Shown: in pieces, positions 18,133 through 27,187 of the stretch
Layout: every line of letters begins with the position of its first letter
Position numbering within the stretch: position 1 is the first letter of the stretch
DNA from: an uncultured Saprospiraceae bacterium
GTDB lineage: Bacteria; Bacteroidota; Bacteroidia; Chitinophagales; Saprospiraceae
Direction of reading: 5' to 3'
Assembly (NCBI GenBank): GCA_937139495.1
Contig: CAKZQC010000001.1
Coordinates: forward strand, 1-64,000
Length of the DNA: 64,000 bases
Translations under genes and position numbers: made by a program
The notes under the pieces: generated by a model
The model's database searches: none
What the model saw: the letters and a program-made list of their open reading frames with translations, nothing else
Told to the model about the DNA's origin: nothing

Positions 18133-19083
18133 TTATTTACGAACTAATATTTTTTTGAGTCTAGTAGGAATCAAAGCATTGGCAACCAATAAAAATCTAC
18201 TTTTGTGCGTCTTATAAAAGAGCTGTTTTTCGATGTTAGGATTGACCAAGGTCAATAGGTTTTTATCTTTTGTATCAGGGTGTTTTAAAGGAAAGGAGAG
18301 TCGTTTGGACGTTGTTTTTTGTACCAAATGGGTGGCATCTTGTGTATGGGTTGCTTCTTGACCAAGACCAACATTTTCTACTAAGTTTTGGCTTGGTAAT
18401 ATACAAACGCCTTGATGAGCAAAAACGCCAAAAGCCCAAGCATACGCCCAGGAGCTATTTTCTTTTCGATAGGTTTTTTGCCATTTATCTATTATGTAGG
18501 CTTGTGCCAGTCGATCGCCAAATAGCAGCTTCTGAGTCACTGATTTCTCAACATAATCGGGAAGGAGTAGCATATCTACGTCCATCATTTTCCAAGCTCT
18601 TCGCCAAGTAGCCCAGCCCCAAATCATAGCGTGCTGCGTAAAAAAATAATCAGCCGAAAGACCACTCGTTTGATTCGACAAAATATTAAATCCGCCTATT
18701 TGTAATACTTGTTCTTGGTTCTGGTATCGCAATAGATTTTCTTGACAGAACTCAAAAAAATCAAGATGAGGTACACAATCATCTTCCAATATAATCCCAG
18801 CTGTTACTTGCTCAAAAAACCAATCCATAGCACTCACTACCGCTGCTCTACAACCTAAGTTTTTAGTCCTGAAATTGGTATGCAGTTCACAGTCCCAATC
18901 GACTTTTTGCATCAAATCCTGTACGGCTTTTACTTGCTCCCATTCTCCCGCTTTGTTAGCTCTAGCTCCATCTACAGCTACAAAAAGCTGTTTGGGCTTG
19001 ACCTGACGAATCCTATCCAATACTTGAGTGGTAGTATCAGGTCGATTGAAAGCTAGTAGTAGTATGGGCGTGTCAAAGGCCAT
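18133..19083 (-). CDS. GT-A type glycosyltransferase
   Basis: The product has 316 residues. The start TPILLLAFNRPDTTTQVLDRI is the usual first strand and loop of a nucleotide-diphospho-sugar transferase. The metal-binding acidic motif is EDDCVPHLDFF (residues 100-110). IWGWATWRRAWKMMD is a marker of a subfamily often annotated as sugar transferase or hemolysin-associated glycosyltransferase in polysaccharide loci. It is a cytosolic or membrane-peripheral enzyme; donor and acceptor are unknown. It is followed closely by the GT4-like gene, and preceded by the FkbM methyltransferase gene with a gap of 78 bases. Confidence 0.82.
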   Translation of the reverse strand: MAFDTPILLLAFNRPDTTTQVLDRIRQVKPKQLFVAVDGARANKAGEWEQVKAVQDLMQKVDWDCELHTNFRTKNLGCRAAVVSAMDWFFEQVTAGIILEDDCVPHLDFFEFCQENLLRYQNQEQVLQIGGFNILSNQTSGLSADYFFTQHAMIWGWATWRRAWKMMDVDMLLLPDYVEKSVTQKLLFGDRLAQAYIIDKWQKTYRKENSSWAYAWAFGVFAHQGVCILPSQNLVENVGLGQEATHTQDATHLVQKTTSKRLSFPLKHPDTKDKNLLTLVNPNIEKQLFYKTHKSRFLLVANALIPTRLKKILVRK

Positions 19084-19161
19084 AGGTATAGGGTTGAAAG
19101 AAAGGACTATTGGTTCAGAATACTTTTATGGATACACTATAGTATTTATTCAACAAAATCA

Positions 19162-19968
19162 TTAAGAATTTTTATCAATAGCCTTTCGTATAGCTACAAT
19201 ATTTTGGAAAGCAAACAGCTCGTTTTGTAAGGGCGTTTTGTTACTGTTGTCAATAGGTAAGAAGGCATTGGGGAGTAATCTATAGAAATTGTATTGTGGT
19301 AGAATTGCCACAAAATCATTGAAAAAAGATCTGCTAATAATATTAATGACAGTAAATTCAATTTGGATAATATCAATTGTATTTTTTGCTAGAGCACTTT
19401 TTGCTCCTTGTAATGCACTCAGTTCGTTTCCTTCTATATCTAATTTTAACAAATCAATATGAGAGACGGATTCAGCTGCCAAAATATTATCAAGGGTATC
19501 TAATTTTATATCTGCAGACCTTGCTTTGTTAGCATGAACAGTGGTGATGACTTCTTGAAAAATAGAAGCATGAGGAGAACCAAAGTTATCCTCATAATCG
19601 TAGATTTTAGCAGTTGTTTGAGTATTGGATATTCCAATATTAAATGTATTAATATTGGAATAGTCTTTATAACGATTTTGTAAAGACGGATAATTATTGG
19701 GATGGGGTTCAAAACAATATATCTGGCATTGTTTATCCGCAAACAACTGTGTGTAATTTCCTACATTTGCACCTACATCAAATATTGTTTTGATGGAATA
19801 GTTTTGAAAAATATAGTTTATGAAAAATTGTTCTCCAGATAACTTGTGAGTTTGATGGTTAAGTATGCCTAAACCTCTCAAACTCAAGTGCATCAATAGT
19901 AAGTTAAAACGTTCGAAAACAGGTTTAGCGAATAGTAGAGCATACCATTTGAATATAAAATCTTTCAT
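19162..19968 (-). CDS. FkbM-family methyltransferase
   Basis: The product has 268 residues. The S-adenosylmethionine site begins FDVGANVGNYTQLF (63-76), with the acidic ribose ligand in YCFEPHPNNYPSL. IDLLKLDIEGNELSALQG is the strong FkbM hallmark. FkbM enzymes O-methylate sugars or polyketide hydroxyls. Inside a glycan locus the natural inference is O-methylation of a sugar residue, which would block or cap chain positions. AT content here is higher than in the flanking housekeeping genes, which is common in surface-polysaccharide loci and may indicate transfer. Confidence 0.87.
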   Translation of the reverse strand: MKDFIFKWYALLFAKPVFERFNLLLMHLSLRGLGILNHQTHKLSGEQFFINYIFQNYSIKTIFDVGANVGNYTQLFADKQCQIYCFEPHPNNYPSLQNRYKDYSNINTFNIGISNTQTTAKIYDYEDNFGSPHASIFQEVITTVHANKARSADIKLDTLDNILAAESVSHIDLLKLDIEGNELSALQGAKSALAKNTIDIIQIEFTVINIISRSFFNDFVAILPQYNFYRLLPNAFLPIDNSNKTPLQNELFAFQNIVAIRKAIDKNS

Positions 19969-20047
19969 GAAGTATTAATTATTATTGGCTGTTAGCAGCT
20001 TAATGTAATGGATAATAAAGTATTTAAATTATATAACCTACTAGGTG

Positions 20048-22660
20048 TTAATTAGGAAGCACATCCTCTTTGTTCTTAATAGCAGAATAGCCCAAAAATA
20101 GAGTAAGTAAAATAATGACAATAGAACTAATCCCTCCAATAGTTCTACCTACTAGAATAGATTTTGGTTCGAATTTCATGCGAATAGTGCCTGAGGTAGC
20201 AGCAGGTACTTTGAGTCCTCTTATCAAGTAATCTGTCTTGACGAATGGCTTTACCAATTGGTCGTTAATATACACATTCCAACCCTTAGAAGGAGGATAG
20301 TACATATCAGAGAAAACGGCAAAACGATCCTTTGCTGAGGTATATTCGTACACCAATTCTTCTGGATGATAGGACTTTAGAAAAATATTATCTCCCTGTG
20401 TATAACCTACAGATAGCCCTTGCACATAATCCTTATGTTTTTCTTGTACCACAGCTTCCAGTCCGGGGCTGAAGTTATTGACTGCCTGCAATTCTGCATC
20501 AGCATTCGGTACTATATTTATTTTTTCGACAAACCACGCATTGCCCAAAGTAGTAGGACGATCCAATACTTGTCCTTGTGGACTGATGACATATTTTACA
20601 TTCAACATATCCATAATATTGGCACGCTGTTGAGCCGCAACATTGAAATTGTCCATTTGGTAAGATGACCAAAATTCTTGATACAACATTGGTTTAGCAG
20701 CAAAGTACCCGCCCATACTCTTGTGAAAAGCAGACGCTCCAGCACTTTGACTAGGATACCCTCTAGAATAGTCAATGACATGATAATACAAGTCTTTGTC
20801 TTGCAGGATTCTTTTGTCGGCAGGAGTAGGGTTGTTTATAATTTGCTTAGAAGCATCTTTGTAGTTTTTCGCTACATAATCATCTTCGTCCAAGTATTCT
20901 TTATTAACAATATTGAGGTCAATACAAGCGATAGCAGTGACCAACAAGGCAGCTATTTCGATAGGCAAAACCTTGCGGGTATAAAGCAGTAAGGGAACTA
21001 AAGCAATCAATATAAAACCGATTCCTTTGCCGATGTCTGCTTTTGCCAAGGCACTTCTATCTTGCTGAATAGCATTCAGTAAGGTAGGGCTTATTTGAGC
21101 CAATTGCTCATCAGCAGCTGTTGTCAAAGTGGTAGTCGCTAGGTACAAATAAGTAATAATCGTGATGCCTAAGGCAATCGCTCCACCCATTAAGACATAG
21201 TTTTGAGCCGAAACCTCTCTTTTGAGTTTGGTCAATAACTTGCCTGCCCAAGTAGTCGAATAATAAGTTTTATCAAAGTTGATAAGCTGTTGCAATCCTA
21301 ATCCAATGGCTAATATTATAAGTGGTTGAGCTACCAGCAATGTCATTTTGGTATCTCTAAATTTATTGTAGAGTGGGAAGTAATCATACATCAAAAAGTT
21401 GAAGGTAGGGAAGTGTTTGCCCCAAGCTAAAGCAATAAACAACGTCATGGCAGCTACAATCCCCCATTTGAGGTATCCTCGAATAAGTAGCAGTGACAGA
21501 AAGAATAAGAAACAAATCACAATGCCATAATACATGGGACCACCTACTATAGTTTGGTCGCCACGGTAGTGCAGTGTATGCTGTCTAATTATTTGTGTCA
21601 AAAATTGTTGTTGTTGCTGTTCTGTTGTGACACCCATTTGTTTGCCTACAGTACTCAACTCTTGTTTCACCATAGGACTATTGAAAGCCTTTTGGGTAGC
21701 AGAGCCTTTATCCGAATAAAAAGATTCGCCTTGTGTACCGCCATAGAAATTCGGAAACATAACCATTCCAATTTCTGATTTTTGCATACTCATACCAAAT
21801 ACATAGTCTTTAGGAAGACCTTCTTTATTTTCAGCGGCAGCCGTTAGCTCACTTCTACCACGACTTGACTCTTGTGTGTATTCATATATTGGCCAAAGTA
21901 GTCCAGCATTGGATACAATCGCCAATACTGCAGCTACAAACATAGCAGTTGTGAATTTGATTAAATGAGGTAATTTATTTTGTTTGATGGCATCAAACAA
22001 GAAACCAACCCCCATCAAGGTAAGCCCCAATAACATATAATAAGTCATTTGAGGGTGGTTGTGTGCCAAATTTTGGCTCAGACCTAATCCAAATATAGCG
22101 GCACCCAACAACGGTCGTTTTCGATAACCATAGATAAATGCCCCAATAATAAGCGGAATAGTAGCAATTACGACCATCTTGCCCGAGTGTCCTGCTTCCA
22201 GATAAAGCGTGTTGGAAGTGAAAAAACCTAAAGCGGCAGACATTCCCAAACTAATGCCAAAGTTGATGCCTAATAGACTTAATCCCATATAAGCACAGAG
22301 CATAATAAAAAACAAGGTTACCCAAGCATTGTGTGTATTGAAGAAGGTCAAGGGGTTTGTGATAAACGACTCAATATAATTGACATTGTGATTCCGAACA
22401 ACAGATGTAGGCATTCCACCAAAAGTTTGATTGGTCCACATAATTTCCCCTTCTCCAGCTTCTCGGTATTTTGTAATTTCTGTTTGTGACAAACTAGACT
22501 GGATGTTATCATTTTGGCGCAATGATTTTCCATCAAAAGCAATTGGCTTAAAGTAAAGCATAGCAACAACCATTAGAATGATATAGGCTCCTAAGTGGAA
22601 AGCTATTTTTTTTATCCAAGGGTTGCTTGCAAGTGGGGTTGTTTCTTTCTTTTGATTCAT
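20048..22660 (-). CDS. YfhO-family integral membrane protein
   Basis: The product has 870 residues from the ATG at 22660 (MNQKKETTPLASNPW). The frame extends 13 codons upstream, but those codons lie in a hairpin and look non-coding. About a dozen hydrophobic segments fill residues 20-560. A periplasmic C-terminal part follows, with MLNVKYVISP, NAWFVEKI and FSDMYYPPSKGWNVYIN, features seen in YfhO proteins, and a last membrane helix precedes the end. The family has a GT-C-like layout (loop acidic residues such as FGGMPTSVV near the first periplasmic loop). In Gram-positives, YfhO glycosylates lipoteichoic acid. I infer a lipid-linked-sugar-dependent transferase acting on the periplasmic side. 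It sits between the TupA-like and FkbM genes. Confidence 0.85.
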   Translation of the reverse strand: MNQKKETTPLASNPWIKKIAFHLGAYIILMVVAMLYFKPIAFDGKSLRQNDNIQSSLSQTEITKYREAGEGEIMWTNQTFGGMPTSVVRNHNVNYIESFITNPLTFFNTHNAWVTLFFIMLCAYMGLSLLGINFGISLGMSAALGFFTSNTLYLEAGHSGKMVVIATIPLIIGAFIYGYRKRPLLGAAIFGLGLSQNLAHNHPQMTYYMLLGLTLMGVGFLFDAIKQNKLPHLIKFTTAMFVAAVLAIVSNAGLLWPIYEYTQESSRGRSELTAAAENKEGLPKDYVFGMSMQKSEIGMVMFPNFYGGTQGESFYSDKGSATQKAFNSPMVKQELSTVGKQMGVTTEQQQQQFLTQIIRQHTLHYRGDQTIVGGPMYYGIVICFLFFLSLLLIRGYLKWGIVAAMTLFIALAWGKHFPTFNFLMYDYFPLYNKFRDTKMTLLVAQPLIILAIGLGLQQLINFDKTYYSTTWAGKLLTKLKREVSAQNYVLMGGAIALGITIITYLYLATTTLTTAADEQLAQISPTLLNAIQQDRSALAKADIGKGIGFILIALVPLLLYTRKVLPIEIAALLVTAIACIDLNIVNKEYLDEDDYVAKNYKDASKQIINNPTPADKRILQDKDLYYHVIDYSRGYPSQSAGASAFHKSMGGYFAAKPMLYQEFWSSYQMDNFNVAAQQRANIMDMLNVKYVISPQGQVLDRPTTLGNAWFVEKINIVPNADAELQAVNNFSPGLEAVVQEKHKDYVQGLSVGYTQGDNIFLKSYHPEELVYEYTSAKDRFAVFSDMYYPPSKGWNVYINDQLVKPFVKTDYLIRGLKVPAATSGTIRMKFEPKSILVGRTIGGISSIVIILLTLFLGYSAIKNKEDVLPN

Positions 22661-22674
22661 GGTATATATATTGA

Positions 22675-22697
22675 GTGCTACATCATTGATGTAGCAC
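22675..22697. other. Short perfect hairpin in the yfhO leader
   Basis: GTGCTACAT and ATGTAGCAC flank a five-base loop directly upstream of the preferred yfhO start. No T-run on the minus strand. It may be a translation or stability element, and it argues against the upstream ATG at 22699 being used. Confidence 0.45.
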
Positions 22698-22812
22698 AAC
22701 AGAAATAAAATTAGAATATTGGTGTTAAAATATACTTTTCTTTCTAAAGCAACCCAAAGTATAGCTTTTTTGTGTAAACATCACAAATTGTTATTCTTAT
22801 TCTAGACAAGAG

Positions 22813-23766
22813 CTATTTGAGGGGTGCGTATTTTTCAAGGTCAAGTATGAATTTTTTGCCATATTCCAAGTCATAAGAATTAGGTGTAAATGCACCATAT
22901 CCGCCATTAGGCGTAAGTGTCATTTCTCCAAAATAAACCTGCCCTTTTACTACATATAAATCTACCCGCACGTAATTGATGCCTTCGCTCAATTTTTCAG
23001 CTATTTCTACTATTTTCTTCAGGTTAGGAGGAGGAGGAATAGGTGTTTCGTCTATTTGATTGAGGTAGCTAAAGGGCAGTCGTTTCCAATCAGCATCGAA
23101 CATAGTATTGCAAGTATGGGAGGGGTTGGCAACTTGAATCCATTCGACTTTTCCCCCAAAGGTATGTAGTTTGAAATCAAATGGGATATTACCATTTTCA
23201 TCAAGGAGCATTTTTTCTACAATAATAGCTGGTGGAATATCCTTGTAATGCCACTCTCTATTGAAAGAGTAAAAATTAATATCTAGAGCTTTATTCAATT
23301 GTTTTTTGATAGCACTTTCTTGTATGTCTTTTTTATCTCGAATTAAGATAACTGAACCACAATCATGGGTAGCTTTGATTACAATATGATTAGGATAGTT
23401 GGCATAATCCATCTCATCGGTTGATTGACAATAATCAACAAGAGGGATTAGGTATTGTTCTCCAACTCTATCAGCCACATACTGGCGTACAGCATACTTG
23501 TCTGCGAGTATTGTAAACAATGGGTTTTTTTCGTATAATTTTCTCCACTGTATTTTCTGATTGAATGATAAGGGGTTTTCTAATGGAAGAGCTTGGTTAA
23601 ATCTAGTCTTGTATTTATACCTAAAAAAAGCTTCGTTGGATAAGGTCGGTTCGTACAACTTGCGGCGTAAGGTAATCCAGGTATGAGCAATCGCAGAAAC
23701 TGGAGCAAGAGCTAAATCAAACAGCTTATTCTTACTACGATAATTATTGATTTTTATGATTAGCAT
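22813..23766 (-). CDS. TupA-like ATP-grasp protein
   Basis: The product has 317 residues. Segments of the TupA-type ATP-grasp family are visible: FNQKIQWRKLYEKNPLF, ADKYAVRQYVADRVG with YLIPL, NHIVIKATHDCGS (ATP-binding Lys), FDFKLHTFGGKVEWIQV, and the metal-binding end VRVDLYVVKGQVYFGEMTLTPNGG. ATP-grasp enzymes join a carboxylate to an amine (or similar) through an acyl-phosphate. TupA was named from teichuronopeptide synthesis, and the family is common in surface-polysaccharide loci. Here it lies between two PLP-enzyme genes upstream and yfhO downstream, suggesting it couples an amino compound to a glycan. That coupling is inference. Confidence 0.85.
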   Translation of the reverse strand: MLIIKINNYRSKNKLFDLALAPVSAIAHTWITLRRKLYEPTLSNEAFFRYKYKTRFNQALPLENPLSFNQKIQWRKLYEKNPLFTILADKYAVRQYVADRVGEQYLIPLVDYCQSTDEMDYANYPNHIVIKATHDCGSVILIRDKKDIQESAIKKQLNKALDINFYSFNREWHYKDIPPAIIVEKMLLDENGNIPFDFKLHTFGGKVEWIQVANPSHTCNTMFDADWKRLPFSYLNQIDETPIPPPPNLKKIVEIAEKLSEGINYVRVDLYVVKGQVYFGEMTLTPNGGYGAFTPNSYDLEYGKKFILDLEKYAPLK

Positions 23767-23859
23767 ACTGTTTTTGATAAGGAGGTGTGAAAAAATAACT
23801 AGAATAACACAATAACTAGAATACTCTTAGGTAGGTAGTTGTGTCATCAAAATTAGCAC

Positions 23860-25044
23860 TTATTTTGCTATAAACAAAAAAGGTGGAGGTATTCTACTAC
23901 AATGCTTAGACCACATGCTCCAAGTATTAGCTCCTATATTGTAAATCACTAGTTGATCGCCCGCTTTCAATCGAGGTAACTCGATTTCGGGATAAAGAAT
24001 ATCACCAGCAAAACAAAGTGGACCTACAATCGTATATTTTTCTCGATTTTCATTGGGTTCTTGTTGCCAAACAGAACAAGGGTATTTGATGGGCAAAGAA
24101 GAATAGACTTTACGCAAAAATAAATCTGCACCTATATGGATATAAGCTTGTGTTGGTAGACCGTTTTTGTTGGGTAGTACGTATTCGATATCTGAAACTA
24201 CAAAACTGTTGTATTGGTGTACAAAAGCACCGTATTCAGTTATGAGACGATAATTAGTGATACTCGGTATGTTTACCAATTGATCAACAAACGTTTGTAT
24301 TGAAAGCCCTTCTGTACTTTCGTCAAATTTGATCCCTCCTCCTATATCTAGTGTATCAATTTTGGACGAAATAAACAATTTCTGTCGTTGTATATTGATA
24401 TTATCTGCTAATATTACGAGTTGTTGAATCGCTGTTATGTTTTTGTCGAAATTATCGACATCGGAGCCAATATGAATATGCAGGCAACTTATTTGAGGAT
24501 ATTTTATGGCGGCGGTCAGGATTGCTTGATAATCACTAATTGGGACACCAAATTTGGAATGAGTTGTAGCCACGTTGAGTAATGGGTGACTATCTGAGGA
24601 CGTAAGCGGATTGATGCGCAATCCAATTTTACCACTGAAGTTGATGGGGTAGCGTTCTAGTTCAATTATTGAATTCGCATTCAATAATATCCCTGGTAGA
24701 TGCTCGTGGCAGTAGGTGATTTCTTTTTGGGTTTTTACTGGAGAATCAAATACAATTTTGTCAGGGTTAGCTCCTGCATGGATTGCTAATTTGACTTCTT
24801 CTAAGGACGCTGCTTCTAATCCGAACCCTTCTGCAATAATGTGTGCTAAAACAGCTTCATGAGAGCACGTCTTGATAGCGATGGCATGCAATGTCGTGTG
24901 AGGGAAGGTGGTTCGGAGTAAATCTAAGCGGTATTGTAGCATAGATTGACTATAAAATATATGGGCGCAGGCATCTTCTGATAACATATCTTGTTGCAAG
25001 CTTTCAATATAAATTTCTCTGGCAACTTTAGGCGTTATTTTCAT
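23860..25044 (-). CDS. Fold-type III PLP-dependent decarboxylase (DAPDC/ornithine-decarboxylase-like)
   Basis: The product has 394 residues. The alanine-racemase-type barrel contains a candidate PLP lysine Lys58 in LHAIAIKTCSHEAV; the usual context is YAVKAN, so this is a divergent member. Downstream motifs are LHIHIGSD, the phosphate-binding LDIGGGIKF, EYGAFVHQY (usually EPGR, here changed at Pro and Arg) and the second-subunit active-site GPLCFAGD with its Cys and Asp. The fold predicts decarboxylation of an amino acid such as meso-diaminopimelate, ornithine, lysine or a derivative. The altered EPGR motif makes a lysine-biosynthesis LysA role less likely. Its start overlaps the end of the upstream PLP-enzyme gene by 17 bases, so the two are translationally coupled. 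Confidence 0.83.
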   Translation of the reverse strand: MKITPKVAREIYIESLQQDMLSEDACAHIFYSQSMLQYRLDLLRTTFPHTTLHAIAIKTCSHEAVLAHIIAEGFGLEAASLEEVKLAIHAGANPDKIVFDSPVKTQKEITYCHEHLPGILLNANSIIELERYPINFSGKIGLRINPLTSSDSHPLLNVATTHSKFGVPISDYQAILTAAIKYPQISCLHIHIGSDVDNFDKNITAIQQLVILADNINIQRQKLFISSKIDTLDIGGGIKFDESTEGLSIQTFVDQLVNIPSITNYRLITEYGAFVHQYNSFVVSDIEYVLPNKNGLPTQAYIHIGADLFLRKVYSSLPIKYPCSVWQQEPNENREKYTIVGPLCFAGDILYPEIELPRLKAGDQLVIYNIGANTWSMWSKHCSRIPPPFLFIAK

Positions 25045-26446
25045 AGGAAGCTAAAAGTTTTGATTCAATAATTTGTATGATTTGGCGGTCTATATCAAAG
25101 GCTTCTTCTTGGTCAAGCACAAATTTTCGGATATTATTGGAACCAATTGCTAACCGTAAAAACGATTTTTTGCCGTATCTGACGGGTTGACCAATAAAAA
25201 TGCGTTTGAAGGAATGTGTATTGCTATAATCATCTAATACAATAGAGCGATGTAGTTTTTTTAGTGCATCATAATCGAGAAATTTGCCTTGCAATTGGAC
25301 TCTAAACGAAATAATAGTCTGATTAGAATTTTCTTGAAAAGGCATTAGTTCAAATATTTCTTTTTGCTCTAATAGTTGGGTTACAACTCGTCTCCACGAC
25401 TTTGCTCTGTCAGCTATAGCTAAAGTTGGTAGTTGATCATACTGATAAATGTTTTTTAGGGCGATTTTCCATCGAGCAATTCCTGAACGGTTGATATAGT
25501 CGGGAAGCGAAATTTTGGAACGGAGCTCTAAGGGTAAGTCATAAGCAGAAAAAACCTTTCCCCATTGGTGCACTCCTAAATCATCGGCTGCCAAAATTTG
25601 GCTATATATTTTAGTTGGTACCAGCATTGCACCACAGAACGGTGGTGACTGATAAAATTTTGAACCTGTTAACATAACCAAACAGCCCTTCTGCAAAAGA
25701 CGATGGATTATTTTTCTGCTATGTCTAAATTGGCACAAATCAACATTCCAAATAATATTAGGGTGAATAATCTGGTCTATCCAGTTGAGATTATCCTCTA
25801 TCCCAGATTTACTGCCATAAACTAAATTGATAATAATTGTATCATTGGTGTGCTGTTCTACCAATGATACAATAGCTTCTTTGTGATTGAGGATTTCTCC
25901 ATTGGGTGAACGAGCATCTAAAAAGACAGTTTTTAATTGTTTGGTATTAAATAAATCAGAGCCAATAGTTATGGCTTGCCCAAACTGATTCTGATGAGCA
26001 TATAATTTGCCAACAGCTGCCATTTTAGTACCTGAGCCTAATTCTTCGATACAAGTAACTATATTAAGTATTTTTCTTTTTGGAGCTAGTGATAGTGCTA
26101 TTAAGAAAGTGTGATAAAGCAAGTCGGTACCTGATGGACCATAAAACACCTCAAACTGGCTGTCTTTATCTTGCTGTAAGTGCTGTTTTAGTTCTTTTGT
26201 ATTTTTTTCTAGCAAGTTAACCCAGGCAGTAGTATTGGAGTTTTCTTTTTGGAGTTGCTGGAGTAGTGCCATATCAGATGCACTAGCTGCATTACAAGTA
26301 CAAGAACCTCTATTAACTATTGCCGTATCTACTAAACGAATCCCATACTTGGTAATACCTTCATGATCTATTTGGAGTCGTTCGTCGGCACCCTCGGATA
26401 GAAAAACTAAATTGGAATCGGTAATAGTAAGTGTAGTATCTTTCAA
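25028..26446 (-). CDS. Fold-type I PLP-dependent enzyme, aminotransferase-like, unusual member
   Basis: The product is about 472 residues. Landmarks are FEVFYGPSGTDLLYH (cofactor phosphate loop), GSGTKMAAVGK, the cofactor-aspartate region IIWNVDLCQFRH and the probable PLP lysine in LTGSKFYQSPPFCGAML (codon 25658-25660). The arrangement matches aminotransferase/class-V-like enzymes, but I cannot name a subfamily. No ATG exists in the N-terminal region. A TTG at 26446 (followed by KDTTLTITDSN) is chosen because a TAnnTTTG element at 26498-26505 would place transcription start near 26491, after the alternative TTG at 26500. It overlaps the decarboxylase gene by 17 bases. A two-step pathway making an amine or modified amino acid is inferred. 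The start is uncertain. Confidence 0.75.
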   Translation of the reverse strand: MKDTTLTITDSNLVFLSEGADERLQIDHEGITKYGIRLVDTAIVNRGSCTCNAASASDMALLQQLQKENSNTTAWVNLLEKNTKELKQHLQQDKDSQFEVFYGPSGTDLLYHTFLIALSLAPKRKILNIVTCIEELGSGTKMAAVGKLYAHQNQFGQAITIGSDLFNTKQLKTVFLDARSPNGEILNHKEAIVSLVEQHTNDTIIINLVYGSKSGIEDNLNWIDQIIHPNIIWNVDLCQFRHSRKIIHRLLQKGCLVMLTGSKFYQSPPFCGAMLVPTKIYSQILAADDLGVHQWGKVFSAYDLPLELRSKISLPDYINRSGIARWKIALKNIYQYDQLPTLAIADRAKSWRRVVTQLLEQKEIFELMPFQENSNQTIISFRVQLQGKFLDYDALKKLHRSIVLDDYSNTHSFKRIFIGQPVRYGKKSFLRLAIGSNNIRKFVLDQEEAFDIDRQIIQIIESKLLASYENNA

Positions 26447-26497
26447 AATGCCTATGTTTAGAGTGTGCTTAAAAAGTAAACAAATAAAATGCCCGTA

Positions 26498-26505
26498 CAA
26501 ATATA
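26498..26505 (-). promoter_or_regulatory. -7 element TATATTTG for the PLP-enzyme/glycan gene run
   Basis: Exact TAnnTTTG on the minus strand in the divergent gap between the PLP-enzyme gene and the plus-strand hydrolase. It would be the first promoter of the minus-strand run and sets the likely start of the PLP-enzyme gene downstream of about 26491. Confidence 0.5.
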
Positions 26506-26536
26506 GCGTTTTTTACCTAATAAATCTCACTTCTTT

Positions 26537-27187
26537 ATGCAGAGTCATACCATCAAATTTCCTAGTACAGCCCATTATTATACCATTGGGACACCTTCAG
26601 AGTCGATCCAGCACGTTTTTTTTGTGCTGCATGGATACGGACAGTTAGCCAGCCAAATTATTCACAAGTTTGATGCACTTCCTGAGCAAGTGCTTGTAGT
26701 AGCTCCAGAAGGATTGTCTCGTTTTTATTGGAACGAACAAAAAGGAATAGTAGGTGCCTCGTGGATGACCAAAAAAGACCGATTGGCAGCTATCGAAGAT
26801 TATAGCAGTTACCTGCAACAACTTTATGAAACGTATTGTGCTCAACTAAAACCGACAGTACAAGTACACCTATTGGGCTTCTCGCAAGGAGGTGCGACCG
26901 CTGTGCGCTGGCTGCACCAAAACAAAGTGCCTATTCAAACTTTGATATTGTGGGGGGCTAGTTTTCCTACGGATATTGATTACCGAAATGAAGAGGAGTA
27001 TTGGCAGCACCTGCAAAAGTATGTTGTATTTGGTCGGCAAGACCAATATTTGACTCCTGAACGGATAGAGAAGCAAAACAATTTTTGTGAGCAAAATAAT
27101 CTTCAATACCAAGCTATTTGGTTTGAGGGGAAACACGTAATAGACCGAAAGGTACTCTATCCGTTGTTAGAGCAATTGATCAAATAA
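26537..27187 (+). CDS. Alpha/beta hydrolase (phospholipase/carboxylesterase type)
   Basis: The product has 216 residues, with no signal peptide. The oxyanion loop is VLHGYGQ and the nucleophile elbow is GFSQGG with Ser116. Asp169 in VFGRQDQYL and His200 in FEGKHVID complete a Ser-Asp-His triad. Length and motif order fit the small carboxylesterase/lysophospholipase (dienelactone-hydrolase-like) group acting on short acyl esters in the cytosol; the substrate is not predictable. It is divergent from the PLP-enzyme gene, and its last 21 bases overlap the convergent truA gene. Confidence 0.87.
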   Translation: MQSHTIKFPSTAHYYTIGTPSESIQHVFFVLHGYGQLASQIIHKFDALPEQVLVVAPEGLSRFYWNEQKGIVGASWMTKKDRLAAIEDYSSYLQQLYETYCAQLKPTVQVHLLGFSQGGATAVRWLHQNKVPIQTLILWGASFPTDIDYRNEEEYWQHLQKYVVFGRQDQYLTPERIEKQNNFCEQNNLQYQAIWFEGKHVIDRKVLYPLLEQLIK

